From Saltatorellus ferox (GTDB lineage Bacteria; Planctomycetota; UBA1135; GCA-002686595), in NCBI GenBank assembly GCA_007751475.1, contig CP036434.1, forward strand, positions 3,415,524 to 3,479,523: a DNA stretch of 64,000 bases. The letters run 5' to 3'. Both the position numbers and the translations under genes were made by a program. Below the pieces are notes generated by a model. That model was not told the DNA's origin. It was given only the letters and a program-made list of their open reading frames with translations, and did no database searches. Shown one piece after another: positions 51,216 through 59,773 of this stretch (its first letter is position 1; every line of letters starts with the position of its first letter).

Positions 51216-51623
51216 ATGACCTCGAACGATGCCATCCAGGCGTTCCTCGACGGCGAGTCCTTCGCCGTCGCGGGTGCGTCGACGAATCGAGAGAAGTACG
51301 GAAACAAGGTGCTGCGCTGCTATCTCCAGCACGACAGGCGCGTCTTTCCGCTGAACCCAAGAGCGACGGAGATCGAGGGCGAGCCCTGCTACGCGAGCCT
51401 GGCGGACGTGCCAGAGCCCATCCACGGCCTCTCCATCATCACGCCCCCGAAAATCACCCTTGAGGTGGTCCAGGAGGCCCTGAAAGCGGGCATCCGCCAC
51501 CTCTGGATGCAGCCCGGAGCGGAGAATCCCGAGGCCATCAAGCTCGCCGAAGCCGCCGGCGCCTCTGTAATCCACGGCGGCCCCTGCCTCCTGGTCGTCC
51601 TGGGCTACCGCGAACACCCCTAA
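51216..51623 (+). CDS. CoA-binding domain protein (YccU-like)
   Basis: A 135-residue Rossmann-like CoA-binding protein. FAVAGASTNREKYGNKVLR is the N-terminal nucleotide/CoA loop; VFPLNPRATEIEGEPCYASL and LWMQPGAENPEA are conserved in this small family. It is preceded by AAGGAG close to its ATG. Function is unknown in general; CoA or acyl-CoA binding is the established property. It overlaps no gene; murA ends 6 bp upstream. Confidence 0.85.
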   Translation: MTSNDAIQAFLDGESFAVAGASTNREKYGNKVLRCYLQHDRRVFPLNPRATEIEGEPCYASLADVPEPIHGLSIITPPKITLEVVQEALKAGIRHLWMQPGAENPEAIKLAEAAGASVIHGGPCLLVVLGYREHP

Positions 51624-51629
51624 TCCGAC

Positions 51630-51746
51630 ACAAACGGACCAGGTCCATCCATTCCGGAACAAACGGACCAGGTGCATCCGTTCCGGAACAAGCGGACCTG
51701 GTCCGTTTGTTCCGGAATGGATGGACCTGGTCCGTTTGTTCCGGAA
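51630..51746. repeat. 29-bp-periodic palindromic array forming a 44-bp-arm perfect inverted repeat
   Basis: The octamer ttccggaa recurs at 51652, 51681, 51710 and 51739, exactly 29 bp apart. Between the octamers lie 21-bp spacers built on ggaccaggtcc-like or ggacctggtcc sequence. Positions 51630-51673 and 51696-51739 are perfect reverse complements (44 bp), with a 22-nt centre. The symmetry axis passes through the second octamer. It lies between a CoA-binding gene and ffh. As RNA it would fold into a very stable hairpin. Confidence 0.95.
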
Positions 51747-51809
51747 CGGGTGGATGTTGATCTCGAGACGGGTCGAGACGGCGGGAGTGGGAGCTGGTAG
51801 ATTCCTCGC

Positions 51810-53420
51810 ATGTTCGAGACGCTCACGGAACGATTGACGGGGTCCTTCGGCTTCTTCAAGGGGAAGAAGGAACTCACCGAAACCAACATCGAGGAAGGCC
51901 TGAAGGCCGTTCGTCAGGCTCTCTTGGAGGCTGACGTTCACTTCAAGCTCGCCAAGGAGTTTGCGGAACGGGTCAAGGATCGGGCGCTTGGGGAGAAGCG
52001 GCTCCAGGGGGTCGATGCCTCGGATCAGTTCGTTCACGCGGTCCACGCCGAGCTCGTCGAGCTCATGGGGCCCGAGGACGCGACCCTCGAGATGGCCAAG
52101 GTCGGGCCCACCATCATCCTGATGGCTGGATTGCAGGGCGCGGGGAAGACCACGACCTGCGCCAAGCTCGCCAAGCATCTGCGGGAGCGCCATGGGAAGC
52201 GGCCCATGCTGGTCGCGGCGGACGTCAAGCGGCCCGCTGCCGTCGAGCAGCTGCGGGTCCTCGGCAAGGCCATCGGCATCCCTGTCTTCCACGAGGAAGG
52301 GGTCACGCCGCCCGTCGTATGCGAGCGCGGTGTCGCCGCAGCGAAGGCCCAGGGCTGTGACGTCGTCATTCTCGACACGGCGGGGCGCCTCCACATCGAT
52401 GATGCGCTGATGGACGAGGTGGCGGAGATCGCCCGCGTGACCTCGCCACACAACCAGGTCCTCGTCGTCGACGCGATGACCGGCCAGGACGCCATCGAGT
52501 CCGCGAAGGCCTTCCACGCGCGCCTCACCCTGACGGGCGTGATCCTCACGAAGATGGACGGCGACGCGCGGGGCGGCGCGGCGGTCAGTCTCAAGGAAAT
52601 CACCGGCGCGCCGATCCTCTTCCTCGGCGCCGGCGAGAAGGTCGATGACCTCGACCCGTTCATCGCCGACCGCATGGCGGGCCGGATCCTCGGCATGGGG
52701 GACGTCGTCGGGCTCGTGGAAACCGCGTCCCAGAGGATCGACGAGGACGAGGCCCAGGCGGCCTACGAGAAGATGATCATGGGCTCCTTCACCCTGGAGG
52801 ACATGCTCGGCATGCTCCGGATGGTGCGGAAGATGGGGCCCATGAAGAAGGTCCTCGGGATGATGCCGGGCATGGGTAATGCCGCCAAGGACCTCGATAT
52901 CGACGACAAGCAGATGAACCGCCTGGAGGCGCTGTTCACGTCGATGACCCGCCGGGAGCGGCTGGAGCCCGAGATCCTCGATATGAGCCGCAGGCGGCGC
53001 ATCGCGAGGGGCTCGGGCCAGGAACTCGGCGCCGTCAACGAGCTCCTCAAGCGCTTCAAGGACATGCGCAAGATGATGAAGCAGCTCAACAAGATGGGGC
53101 TCGGTTCCATGATGGGCGGCAAGGGCAAGCGCGAGGCCCTGGCGGGCCTGTCCCCGACCGGAGAGATGGTCGATCCCAAGGCGGGGAAGGGCGGCGGTCT
53201 ACTCGGCGGCCTCGGCAGCATGTTCGGCGGCGGCGGAGGCGGCCTCGGCGGCATGCAGATGCCCCCCGGGATGGAGGGCCTCGGGGCCGGCGACGGCAAC
53301 CCTTTTGGCGCCGCTCGCCCCATGGGAAGCTCGGCCACCCGCGGCTCCGCCAAGGACCGCGACCGGAAGAAAGAGAAAGCCAAGGCGAAGCAGCGGAAGC
53401 AGAACCGCAAGAAGCGCTGA
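51810..53420 (+). CDS. ffh: Signal recognition particle protein Ffh (SRP54)
   Basis: A 536-residue GTPase that binds 4.5S RNA and signal sequences of nascent proteins. The N domain (1-90) is followed by the G domain, with P-loop GLQGAGKTTT (107-116), DTAGRLHID and TKMDGDARGG. The Met-rich M domain (MLGMLRMVRKMGPMKKVLGMMPGMG) follows. A Gly/Met-rich then strongly basic tail extends the C-terminus about 80 residues beyond typical Ffh (~450). TAGATT sits 6 nt before ATG, suggesting a near-leaderless mRNA. No SRP RNA gene is seen nearby. Confidence 0.95.
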   Translation: MFETLTERLTGSFGFFKGKKELTETNIEEGLKAVRQALLEADVHFKLAKEFAERVKDRALGEKRLQGVDASDQFVHAVHAELVELMGPEDATLEMAKVGPTIILMAGLQGAGKTTTCAKLAKHLRERHGKRPMLVAADVKRPAAVEQLRVLGKAIGIPVFHEEGVTPPVVCERGVAAAKAQGCDVVILDTAGRLHIDDALMDEVAEIARVTSPHNQVLVVDAMTGQDAIESAKAFHARLTLTGVILTKMDGDARGGAAVSLKEITGAPILFLGAGEKVDDLDPFIADRMAGRILGMGDVVGLVETASQRIDEDEAQAAYEKMIMGSFTLEDMLGMLRMVRKMGPMKKVLGMMPGMGNAAKDLDIDDKQMNRLEALFTSMTRRERLEPEILDMSRRRRIARGSGQELGAVNELLKRFKDMRKMMKQLNKMGLGSMMGGKGKREALAGLSPTGEMVDPKAGKGGGLLGGLGSMFGGGGGGLGGMQMPPGMEGLGAGDGNPFGAARPMGSSATRGSAKDRDRKKEKAKAKQRKQNRKKR

Positions 53421-53725
53421 CCCCTGACGGGCACAAATCTGACTTTTTGGGGGCCCAGGCTGGACATGGGGCCCGCATTCTAGTGTCCTCTTCGGCTTGG
53501 AACCCGGGAGGGGAGCTTCCCTTCCGGTCGATCGCAGATAGTCCGCCCACCCCGGACGACCCCCTGTGCGTTTCGACGCCTCAGGACACTGCCGTCCCGG
53601 AGCTCCCGCCCAAACTGGGAAGAGCTCCTCCCGGCTCCTTTTTCATTGCACAGGTGGCGGTCTCCGCCCGCCTCCCTCTTAGCCACCCTCCGTGGGCCAC
53701 CCTCCGTGGCCTCCCGATAACATCC
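53421..53725. other. Intergenic region between ffh and rpsP
   Basis: About 305 bp. A gggccc...gggccc pair (about 53449-53472) could fold after ffh but has no T-run. A 14-bp exact tandem duplication (gccaccctccgtgg) lies at 53682-53709, shortly before rpsP. No tRNA or SRP RNA is recognised. Confidence 0.55.
53682..53709. repeat. 14-bp exact tandem duplication before rpsP
   Basis: gccaccctccgtgg occurs at 53682-53695 and at 53696-53709. The unit starts and ends with gcc/gtgg-type partly self-complementary sequence. It ends 16 bp before the rpsP ATG, so it may affect the leader. Confidence 0.9.
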
Positions 53726-54157
53726 ATGGCCGTCGTCATTCGCATGAAGCGCACGGGTCGTCGCAACCGACCCTGCTACCGCATCTCCGTCGCTGATTCA
53801 CGCTTTCCGCGTGACGGCCGCTCCCTCGAAACTCTCGGGCTCTACGACCCGATCGCGGGGGACAAGGAGAAGCAGATCACGCTGAAGGTCGACCGCGCCC
53901 AGCACTGGCTCAGCGTCGGCGCGGTTCCTAGCCCGACCGTGCGATCTATCTTCAAGCGCCACGACGTCTACACCGGCGACTTCGAGCCGAAGCCCAAGGC
54001 CAAGCGTGACCGCAGCGGCCGCAAGAAGACCACCGCGACGGGCACCCGCCGCGCTGCGGACAAGAACGTTCGCACCGAGCGCAAGTCGGCCCGTCAGGCC
54101 GAGCGGATCGCCGCGAAGCGTGCCGCCGCCAAGGCGGCGGCTGCTGGCGCCGAGTAA
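53726..54157 (+). CDS. rpsP: 30S ribosomal protein S16
   Basis: A 143-residue S16. The conserved core is VVIRMKRTGRRNRPCYRISVADSR, spread over the first ~25 residues, followed by GRSLETLGLYDP and RAQHWLSVGAVPSPTVRSI. The core is ~80 residues; a basic Lys/Arg/Ala-rich tail of about 60 residues extends it. ATG 53726 begins MAVVIRM, as in other S16 proteins. In most bacteria rimM, trmD and rplS follow; here an unrelated lysine-rich protein does. Confidence 0.95.
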   Translation: MAVVIRMKRTGRRNRPCYRISVADSRFPRDGRSLETLGLYDPIAGDKEKQITLKVDRAQHWLSVGAVPSPTVRSIFKRHDVYTGDFEPKPKAKRDRSGRKKTTATGTRRAADKNVRTERKSARQAERIAAKRAAAKAAAAGAE

Positions 54158-54211
54158 GCGACGCCATTCCATGGCCCGGGGTCGCCAGGCGACTCCTCGG
54201 CTCGAATGCAT

Positions 54212-54270
54212 CAAGCGGACCGCCCGACCGTCCAGGACTCGACTGTCCAGGAGTCAGGGCGGTCCGCTTG
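54212..54270. other. Strong hairpin after rpsP
   Basis: caagcggaccgccc (54212-54225) pairs perfectly with gggcggtccgcttg (54257-54270), a 14-bp stem with a 31-nt loop. No T-run follows (tgtgctcccc), so if it ends rpsP transcription it is not a canonical intrinsic terminator; it may be an attenuator or mRNA stabiliser. Confidence 0.65.
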
Positions 54271-54314
54271 TGTGCTCCCCAATACCTCCCGCACACGAAC
54301 TCGAGAACCGCACC

Positions 54315-55631
54315 GTGAGCAAGAAGACCGATCTCGTCGCTCGCCTCATCCAAGAGGTTGAACTCCGTCACCCCATTCCGAAGGAGCCACTCGAGGGGGT
54401 GAGCTTGCTGGAGCAGGGTGCGGTGCTGATTCTCATGCGGCACATGACCGAGACGCAGGCCAAGGCCTCCGTCAAGGCTCTCCGCGCGGCCTTCGATGAC
54501 TGGAACGAGGTCCGAGTCAGCCAGTCCCAGGAGATCGCCCAGCACCTGAAGACCAGTACTCGCAAGAAGGGCGTCGAGATGCTGCGCGAGCGCAAGGACG
54601 CAGCGATGGCGCTCAGGGACTATTTGCAGGACGTCTTCCAGGAGACCCACCACCTCGATCTCGAGGAACTCCGAGAGGACGAGCAGACCGCTGGCAAGGT
54701 GGCGATGAGTCTCCGTGCGCTCGGACTTCCGGCCGCCGCTTATCTGGTCTGGGTCGCCACGGACGGTCAGGTCCCGGTGCACTCGGCCTTGATGAAGATC
54801 ATGGATCGCCTCGAACTCATCAGCCGCACTTCTTCTGTCAAGAAGGCGCGTTCGGCGATCGAGCCGCTCGTTCCAAAGGGCAAGGAACTGGAGTTCACGC
54901 TCGCGTTCCATGAAATCATCGAGCGCTGGGACGACGAAAGCAACCCGATCTATCTGACGGTTCCGTCGCTTCTTGCCACGCCCTACGGCACCAAGACGAT
55001 GAAGGAGCGCGAGGCATCCATCGCCCGTGCCGAGGCTGCGTCGAAGCGCGAAGAAGAGCGTATCCGCAAGGAAGAGGAGCGCGACCGCAAGAAGGCCGAG
55101 GCGGAGGCGCGCAAGCGATCCCGTGAGCTGGAGCGTAAGCGGAAGGCGGAAGAGAAGAAGCTTGCGGAGTCGAAGGCCAAGGCAGCCGCAGCAGAGAAGA
55201 AGAAGCAGGAGGCCGCTGCCAAGAAGGCCGAGATCAAGAAGGCTGCCGCCGACAAGAAGGCCGCCGAGAAGAAGGAGGCGGCTGCCAAGAAAGCTGCTTC
55301 GAAGAAGGCGGCAGCGAAGCCCGCAGACGCCAAGAAGCCGGCGGCGGCGAAAACTGCTGCCAAGGACGCCGCCGCTTCTACCAGGAAGGCTACGGCGAAG
55401 AAGGCGGCTGCGAAGAAGCCTGCGACCAGGAAGCCCGCGGCGAAGAAGGCTGCCTCCAAGGCGTCGACTTCCAAGAGCTCGTCGGATTCGAAGGTGACCA
55501 CGAAGAAGGTGACCACCAAGAAGGCGACGACGAAGAAGGCGGCCGCCAAGAAGCCCGCGAGCAAGAAAGCTGCGACCAAGAAGACGACGTCGAAGAAGGT
55601 CACGAAGAAGCCCACGGTTCGTCGTCGCTAG
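54315..55631 (+). CDS. Degenerate endonuclease-III-like domain fused to a histone-H1-like lysine/alanine tail
   Basis: I choose GTG 54315 (VSKKTDLVARL), 438 residues; an in-frame start upstream lacks domain features. Residues ~20-215 align by eye with the HhH-GPD fold of endonuclease III, but the HhH/catalytic Lys region (GVGRKTA) is ALGLPAAAY and the catalytic Asp (VDTHIF) is not conserved. Residues ~230-340 are a charged coiled coil, and the last ~100 are AAKK/KKPA repeats resembling histone H1. The protein should bind DNA without glycosylase activity. A nucleoid-associated role is inferred. Situated where rimM/trmD normally lie. Confidence 0.75.
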   Translation: MSKKTDLVARLIQEVELRHPIPKEPLEGVSLLEQGAVLILMRHMTETQAKASVKALRAAFDDWNEVRVSQSQEIAQHLKTSTRKKGVEMLRERKDAAMALRDYLQDVFQETHHLDLEELREDEQTAGKVAMSLRALGLPAAAYLVWVATDGQVPVHSALMKIMDRLELISRTSSVKKARSAIEPLVPKGKELEFTLAFHEIIERWDDESNPIYLTVPSLLATPYGTKTMKEREASIARAEAASKREEERIRKEEERDRKKAEAEARKRSRELERKRKAEEKKLAESKAKAAAAEKKKQEAAAKKAEIKKAAADKKAAEKKEAAAKKAASKKAAAKPADAKKPAAAKTAAKDAAASTRKATAKKAAAKKPATRKPAAKKAASKASTSKSSSDSKVTTKKVTTKKATTKKAAAKKPASKKAATKKTTSKKVTKKPTVRRR

Positions 55632-55646
55632 GGGCTCTCTGGTTCC

Positions 55647-56309
55647 TTGGATCGTGTTCCCGAATTGGAGCGAGCGCTTGCGGGGCGGACGCTGGTCTTG
55701 GCCTCTGCCTCGCCGCGCCGCCACGATCTCCTGGGCCGCACGGGCCTGAAGTTCGAGGTCGAGCCCGCCGACGCAGACGAGACGATGAACCTCGCGCTGG
55801 GCGCGGCCGCGATCGCCGAAGATCTGGCGCTCCGGAAGGCGAGGATGGTCGCGGGCCGACGGGCCAGCGAGGCCTCTGCCAGCCCCGCGGCTGCGCTGAT
55901 CCTGGGGTCGGACACCGTGGTCGTTCTGGGTGAGGACGAGAATCCCGCGCGGCGCTTTCTGGAGAAGGCGGCCCATGCTCAGGAGGCTCTGGAGATGCTC
56001 CGGGCGCTCTCGGGGACGCGGCACCGGGTGATTACCGGGGTCGCTGCCGTGCGGGTCGACGGTGACGTGTCCCTCGAGTTCGCGGATCACGAAACCACCT
56101 GGGTGACCATGCGGCGGCTGAACGATGAGGAGCTGGCTGCCTACGTCGCCAGCGGTGAGTGGGAGGGCAAGGCGGGTGCCTACGGCATTCAGGGGAGCGC
56201 GGACAGGTTCGTCGAGAGGCTCGAGGGTGGGGGATTCGACAACGTCGTCGGGCTCCCCGTCGAGCGCACCCTGGCTCTCCTCGGGAGGGCTTGCGCGGCT
56301 CTCCCGTGA
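55647..56309 (+). CDS. maf: Maf-family nucleotide pyrophosphatase
   Basis: A 220-residue Maf/HAM1-fold house-cleaning pyrophosphatase that hydrolyses modified or non-canonical NTPs (m7GTP, UTP or CTP depending on subfamily). Family motifs are [12 protein letters not shown] near the start, [10 protein letters not shown] with the catalytic Asp, [11 protein letters not shown] and [13 protein letters not shown]. The start is TTG 55647. An insertion around residues 75-85 is Ala/Ser-rich. It lies 15 bp after the H1-tailed gene. Confidence 0.93.
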   Translation: MDRVPELERALAGRTLVLASASPRRHDLLGRTGLKFEVEPADADETMNLALGAAAIAEDLALRKARMVAGRRASEASASPAAALILGSDTVVVLGEDENPARRFLEKAAHAQEALEMLRALSGTRHRVITGVAAVRVDGDVSLEFADHETTWVTMRRLNDEELAAYVASGEWEGKAGAYGIQGSADRFVERLEGGGFDNVVGLPVERTLALLGRACAALP

Positions 56310-56419
56310 ACATCTGGGTTCTGGAGCGTGCAAGTCCAGGTCCCAGAGCCTATGCTCATCGCCCCTATATCCGGGCGGCTCCGTCACCATGGAACGCCTC
56401 AACGGACCGAAAACAAGCC

Positions 56420-56644
56420 ATGAAAGCCAATACGCACCCCAACTACGTCGACTGCACCGTGACCTGCGGCTGTGGTAACTCCTTCGAGACCAAAGCCAAC
56501 GTTCAAGAGCTCAAGATCGAGATCTGCAACGTGTGCCACCCCTTCTACACGGGGAACCAGAAGTTCGTCGATGCGGCCGGTCGCGTGGACCGCTTCAAGC
56601 GCAAGTTCGCCAAGAAGAGCGCGAAGACTTCCCAGGAGAGCTGA
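56420..56644 (+). CDS. rpmE: 50S ribosomal protein L31, zinc-binding form
   Basis: A 74-residue L31 with C12 and C16 in CTVTCGCG and CxxC in [10 protein letters not shown], the four-Cys zinc-binding (C+) form. The C-terminal FKRKFAKK motif is also typical. prfA begins 68 bp downstream, the common rpmE-prfA-prmC order. Confidence 0.95.
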   Translation: MKANTHPNYVDCTVTCGCGNSFETKANVQELKIEICNVCHPFYTGNQKFVDAAGRVDRFKRKFAKKSAKTSQES

Positions 56645-56712
56645 TCGCTTCGCCCCGTGACTCCTGTACGTCGATTTTTGGACTGTAGCTTCTCGAACGC
56701 GAACCCCAGGCC

Positions 56713-57813
56713 GTGAACTTCGATCCAGTGCTCATGGAGGCGCTGCGCGAACGCGCGGCTCGGTTCGAGGAAATCACGGGGCTGATCGGTCAACCGGAAA
56801 TCGCCTCGGACCAGAAAAGGCTCCCAGCGCTCCTTCGGGAGCGCGGGAGCCTTGAGCATTCCCATCAGATGTACGCGGCGGCTCGCGCGATGATCGAGCG
56901 TCGCGCGGAGGCGGAGAGCATCCTGGCGGACGGGAGCGATGCCGACCTCGTGGACCTGGCGAAGGAGGACCTTGCGGGACTCGGCGAAGAGGAGGAGGTC
57001 CTCGATCAGGAGATCAAGCTCGCCCTCATCGCCGATCCAGAGGACGAACGTTCCCGGGTCATCGTCGAGATCCGGGCCGGGACCGGTGGCGATGAGGCCA
57101 CCCTCTTTGCCCACGACCTGTTCAGGATGTACGGGCGCTTCTGCGACGTCCACAAGCTGAAGGTCGAGCTACTCAACGTCAACGAAAGCGACGTCGGCGG
57201 CTTCAAGGAGGTCGTCTTCAGCGTCGCGGGCGACAACGCCTGGCGCCTCCTTCGGTTCGAGTCCGGTGGTCATCGCGTCCAGCGAGTTCCCACGACGGAG
57301 ACCCAGGGGAGGATCCACACCTCTGCCGCCACGGTCGCCGTCCTACCCGAGGCTGAAGAGGCCGACGTGGACATCCTCGACACGGATCTTCGTATCGACA
57401 CGATGCGGGCGGGCGGCGCGGGCGGCCAGCACGTCAACAAGGTCGAATCTGCCGTTCGGATTACCCATGAACCGACGGGGATCGTGGTCGTTTGTCAGGA
57501 TGAGCGGAGCCAGGCCAAGAACAAGGCGAAGGCAATGCGAATCTTGCGATCCCGGATCATGGAGGCGGAAGTGGCCCGCCTCGCGGCCGAGCGCTCGCAG
57601 GCCCGGAAGACCCTGGTGGGCACGGGTGACCGCAACGCGCGCGTCCGAACGTACAATTTCCCCCAGAACCGCGTCACCGAGCATCGCCTCGAGGACGGAG
57701 GCGCGAAGAACTTCAATCTGGACAGCGTCATCGAAGGCCGGCTCGAGCCGGTCATCGAGGCGCTCGACGAGATGGAGAAGAAGTCCCGGCTCTCCCATCT
57801 GATCGACGCGTGA
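56713..57813 (+). CDS. prfA: Peptide chain release factor 1
   Basis: A 366-residue release factor that terminates at UAA and UAG. GGQ is in [19 protein letters not shown]; the stop-recognition region [18 protein letters not shown] has the Pro-x-Thr tripeptide (PTT) of RF1 rather than RF2's SPF. The start is GTG 56713. An unknown membrane protein gene separates it from prmC, which methylates the GGQ glutamine. Confidence 0.95.
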   Translation: MNFDPVLMEALRERAARFEEITGLIGQPEIASDQKRLPALLRERGSLEHSHQMYAAARAMIERRAEAESILADGSDADLVDLAKEDLAGLGEEEEVLDQEIKLALIADPEDERSRVIVEIRAGTGGDEATLFAHDLFRMYGRFCDVHKLKVELLNVNESDVGGFKEVVFSVAGDNAWRLLRFESGGHRVQRVPTTETQGRIHTSAATVAVLPEAEEADVDILDTDLRIDTMRAGGAGGQHVNKVESAVRITHEPTGIVVVCQDERSQAKNKAKAMRILRSRIMEAEVARLAAERSQARKTLVGTGDRNARVRTYNFPQNRVTEHRLEDGGAKNFNLDSVIEGRLEPVIEALDEMEKKSRLSHLIDA

Positions 57814-57931
57814 TCCAAGGCGCTTCCGGCGCCCCGGCCCACGCGGCCCTTCTCATCTGACCCCTTTTCCCCCCCCCGACCGCGCCGGTCCGCTGGCGCC
57901 GACCCTGACCCAGCATCAGGGCAACGTATCC

Positions 57932-58702
57932 ATGAGTGACGAGACACGTGAATCTTCAGCTGGCACGCCACCCAAGCGCGAGATGGAGCAGGCACCGCAG
58001 CTGCTTCGTAAGGCGAGCCTCGTGCTGATCGCTGGCGCCATCCTTCCCTGGATGACCTCGATCTCGACCCAGGGCCACATGCCGTGGACCGCCTGGGCCA
58101 TCGCGACGGCGCTGACCCTGGCCGGTGGATTCGTGATGCTGGAGGCCGCCAAGGCGAACGCTGGCGCGAAGGCGAACGGCCTCGTGAAGTCGATCGCCGG
58201 CGCGCACCCGATGGCCGGCACGATCGTCGGGCTCGTGCTCTTCGTGGCGGCCCTGGTCGTCGCCTGGACGATGGGAAGCTCGTACTTCGTCAACGGTGAG
58301 TTTGCGGGACTCACGGACGCTGCGCTCGTCGGGGCCGAGGACGCGAAGGTCGAGGACCATTACAGCCTGCGCGCCCTCCTCGAGTTCGGCACGCTCTTCC
58401 TCGGCCTCGCGACCTTCGCGCACATCCAGGCCTACGAGTACGGCGGAAAGTTCAACCCCATCTTCCCGCTCATGTTCCTCGGCCCGGCCGTGGCCGGTTC
58501 CCTGCATGTCTTCACGGCGCTGGGCGGCGATGGCAGCCTGAAGATCGTGGGCATCCTCGGTTCGTTGATCGTCGCGGCCGCTGGCATCATGGCGATGTAC
58601 ACCATGTACGTGTCGATGCGTCAGGCGAAGGTCGAGGGCGACATCAAGAAAGCCGCCGAGCGTGAGCGTCGCAAGAACGAGCGCTCCTCTCGACGCTCCT
58701 GA
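57932..58702 (+). CDS. Six-helix membrane protein of unknown function between prfA and prmC
   Basis: A 256-residue protein with about six transmembrane segments (SLVLIAGAILPWMTSI, IVGLVLFVAALVVAWTM, FPLMFLGPAVAGSLHVF and others) and a basic, charged C-terminal tail (~25 residues of Lys/Arg/Glu). No known domain is seen. It lies inside the usual prfA-prmC pair, 118 bp after prfA and 14 bp before prmC. A 9-nt C run at 57870-57878 precedes it. Confidence 0.8.
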   Translation: MSDETRESSAGTPPKREMEQAPQLLRKASLVLIAGAILPWMTSISTQGHMPWTAWAIATALTLAGGFVMLEAAKANAGAKANGLVKSIAGAHPMAGTIVGLVLFVAALVVAWTMGSSYFVNGEFAGLTDAALVGAEDAKVEDHYSLRALLEFGTLFLGLATFAHIQAYEYGGKFNPIFPLMFLGPAVAGSLHVFTALGGDGSLKIVGILGSLIVAAAGIMAMYTMYVSMRQAKVEGDIKKAAERERRKNERSSRRS

Positions 58703-58716
58703 GTCCACGCGAACCG

Positions 58717-59730
58717 TTGTCGGATCCCCGCCCAGTCTCTGATCCGGTTTCCGGACCTGGCGTCGTGCCGGGCGCCGCTCCTTCCACGGGGCGGCCGCCC
58801 GCGCCGAAGGACGCCCGGGAGATGCTGGCCCTGGCGCGTGCCTTCCTGGAGCGTAAGGGGCTGGGGGAGGCTCGCCTCGAAGCAGAGCTTCTCGTCGGCC
58901 ATTCCCTCGGTCTGGATCGACTGGGGCTTTACATGCGGCTGGACCAGCCGCTACTTCCGGCGGAAGTGGATCGCGCCCGGGACCTGCTCGTGCGGCGCGG
59001 ACGTCGCGAGCCCACGGCCTACATCGTGGGCGCGCGCGAGTTCTATGCGCGCGATTTCTTCGTGGGGCCTGGCGTGCTCGTCCCGAGGCCCGAAACCGAG
59101 CTCATCGTCGACCGAGCCCGGGAGATCATTTCGGGGTGGCGCGAAGCCGAGCCAGGGGGTGAGTCCCTGGAGGCCGACCGCGACGCCGTCGTCGAGCCCA
59201 TTCGGCTCCTGGATATCGGGACGGGATCAGGCTGCCTGGCGGTCACGCTGGCCCTGGTGATCCCGGAAGCAGAGGTTCACGCGGTGGATCTGTCCGAGGA
59301 GGCGCTCGTCTGGGCCCGCAAGAACGCGGAAGCTCTCGGCGCGGCGGTCCGCTTCCATCACGGCGACGGACTGGAGGTGGCGCTGGCGCTCGCGAAGGAG
59401 CACGGTCCGTTCGACCTCGTGGTCAGCAATCCGCCGTACATCGAGCCCCGTGAGCGCGAGACGCTGAGTGCCGAGGTGCGTGAGCATGAGCCGCCACTCG
59501 CTCTCTACTCGCCCGCCGAAGACCCGGACTTCTGGGTGCGCTCGCTCGCAGAGCGCGCAGGCGCTCTTCTGGCAGTCGAGCGCGGTCGCTGTCTCGTGGA
59601 ACTCGGGCACCTCCAGGGAGCTCGACTCGCTGGGGTGCTCGGTCAGCTGCCCGGCGGCGCAGTGGAGCTGACGCTCCACCGCGACCTCGCAGGCATCCCT
59701 CGAGTGGCCGAGTTCGGAAGGCCCACGTAG
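58717..59730 (+). CDS. prmC: Peptide chain release factor N5-glutamine methyltransferase
   Basis: A 337-residue methyltransferase that modifies the GGQ glutamine of release factors. Residues 30-130 are the PrmC N-terminal helical domain (VGAREFYARDFFVGPGVLVPRPETEL); motif I is LLDIGTGSGC and the substrate-Gln-binding NPPY is at 238-241. The start is TTG 58717. A ~28-residue Pro/Gly-rich N-terminal extension and an insertion near 140-160 are not usual. Confidence 0.92.
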   Translation: MSDPRPVSDPVSGPGVVPGAAPSTGRPPAPKDAREMLALARAFLERKGLGEARLEAELLVGHSLGLDRLGLYMRLDQPLLPAEVDRARDLLVRRGRREPTAYIVGAREFYARDFFVGPGVLVPRPETELIVDRAREIISGWREAEPGGESLEADRDAVVEPIRLLDIGTGSGCLAVTLALVIPEAEVHAVDLSEEALVWARKNAEALGAAVRFHHGDGLEVALALAKEHGPFDLVVSNPPYIEPRERETLSAEVREHEPPLALYSPAEDPDFWVRSLAERAGALLAVERGRCLVELGHLQGARLAGVLGQLPGGAVELTLHRDLAGIPRVAEFGRPT

Positions 59731-59773
59731 CCCGAAAGGTCCCTGCCGCGCACCGGGTGACGGGACGCGCTCG

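Noticed and set aside
51630..51746. CRISPR array
   Set aside because: The 29-bp period looks CRISPR-like, but spacers are repeated, only four units exist, the whole is an inverted repeat, and no cas genes are present.
49323..52517. 1064-codon minus-strand ORF across murA and part of ffh
   Set aside because: Lies opposite two well-recognised genes, has no domain, and reads through the palindromic array.
53421..53725. SRP RNA gene near ffh
   Set aside because: No conserved SRP RNA loop motifs can be recognised.
54983..55615. Very hydrophobic 210-codon minus-strand ORF that looks like a membrane protein
   Set aside because: Phe/Ala/Leu repeats are only the reverse complement of Lys/Ala codons in the H1-like tail.
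53952..56402. 816-codon minus-strand ORF opposite rpsP, the H1-tailed gene and maf
   Set aside because: Its Leu/Gly/Arg-rich stretch is the complement of lysine/alanine codons.
57240..57260. tRNA T-arm-like ggttcgagtcc
   Set aside because: It lies inside prfA coding sequence and has no cloverleaf around it.
57870..57878. Nine-C homopolymer before the membrane-protein gene as a phase-variation tract
   Set aside because: It lies outside any coding frame or promoter pair, so no effect on expression can be shown.
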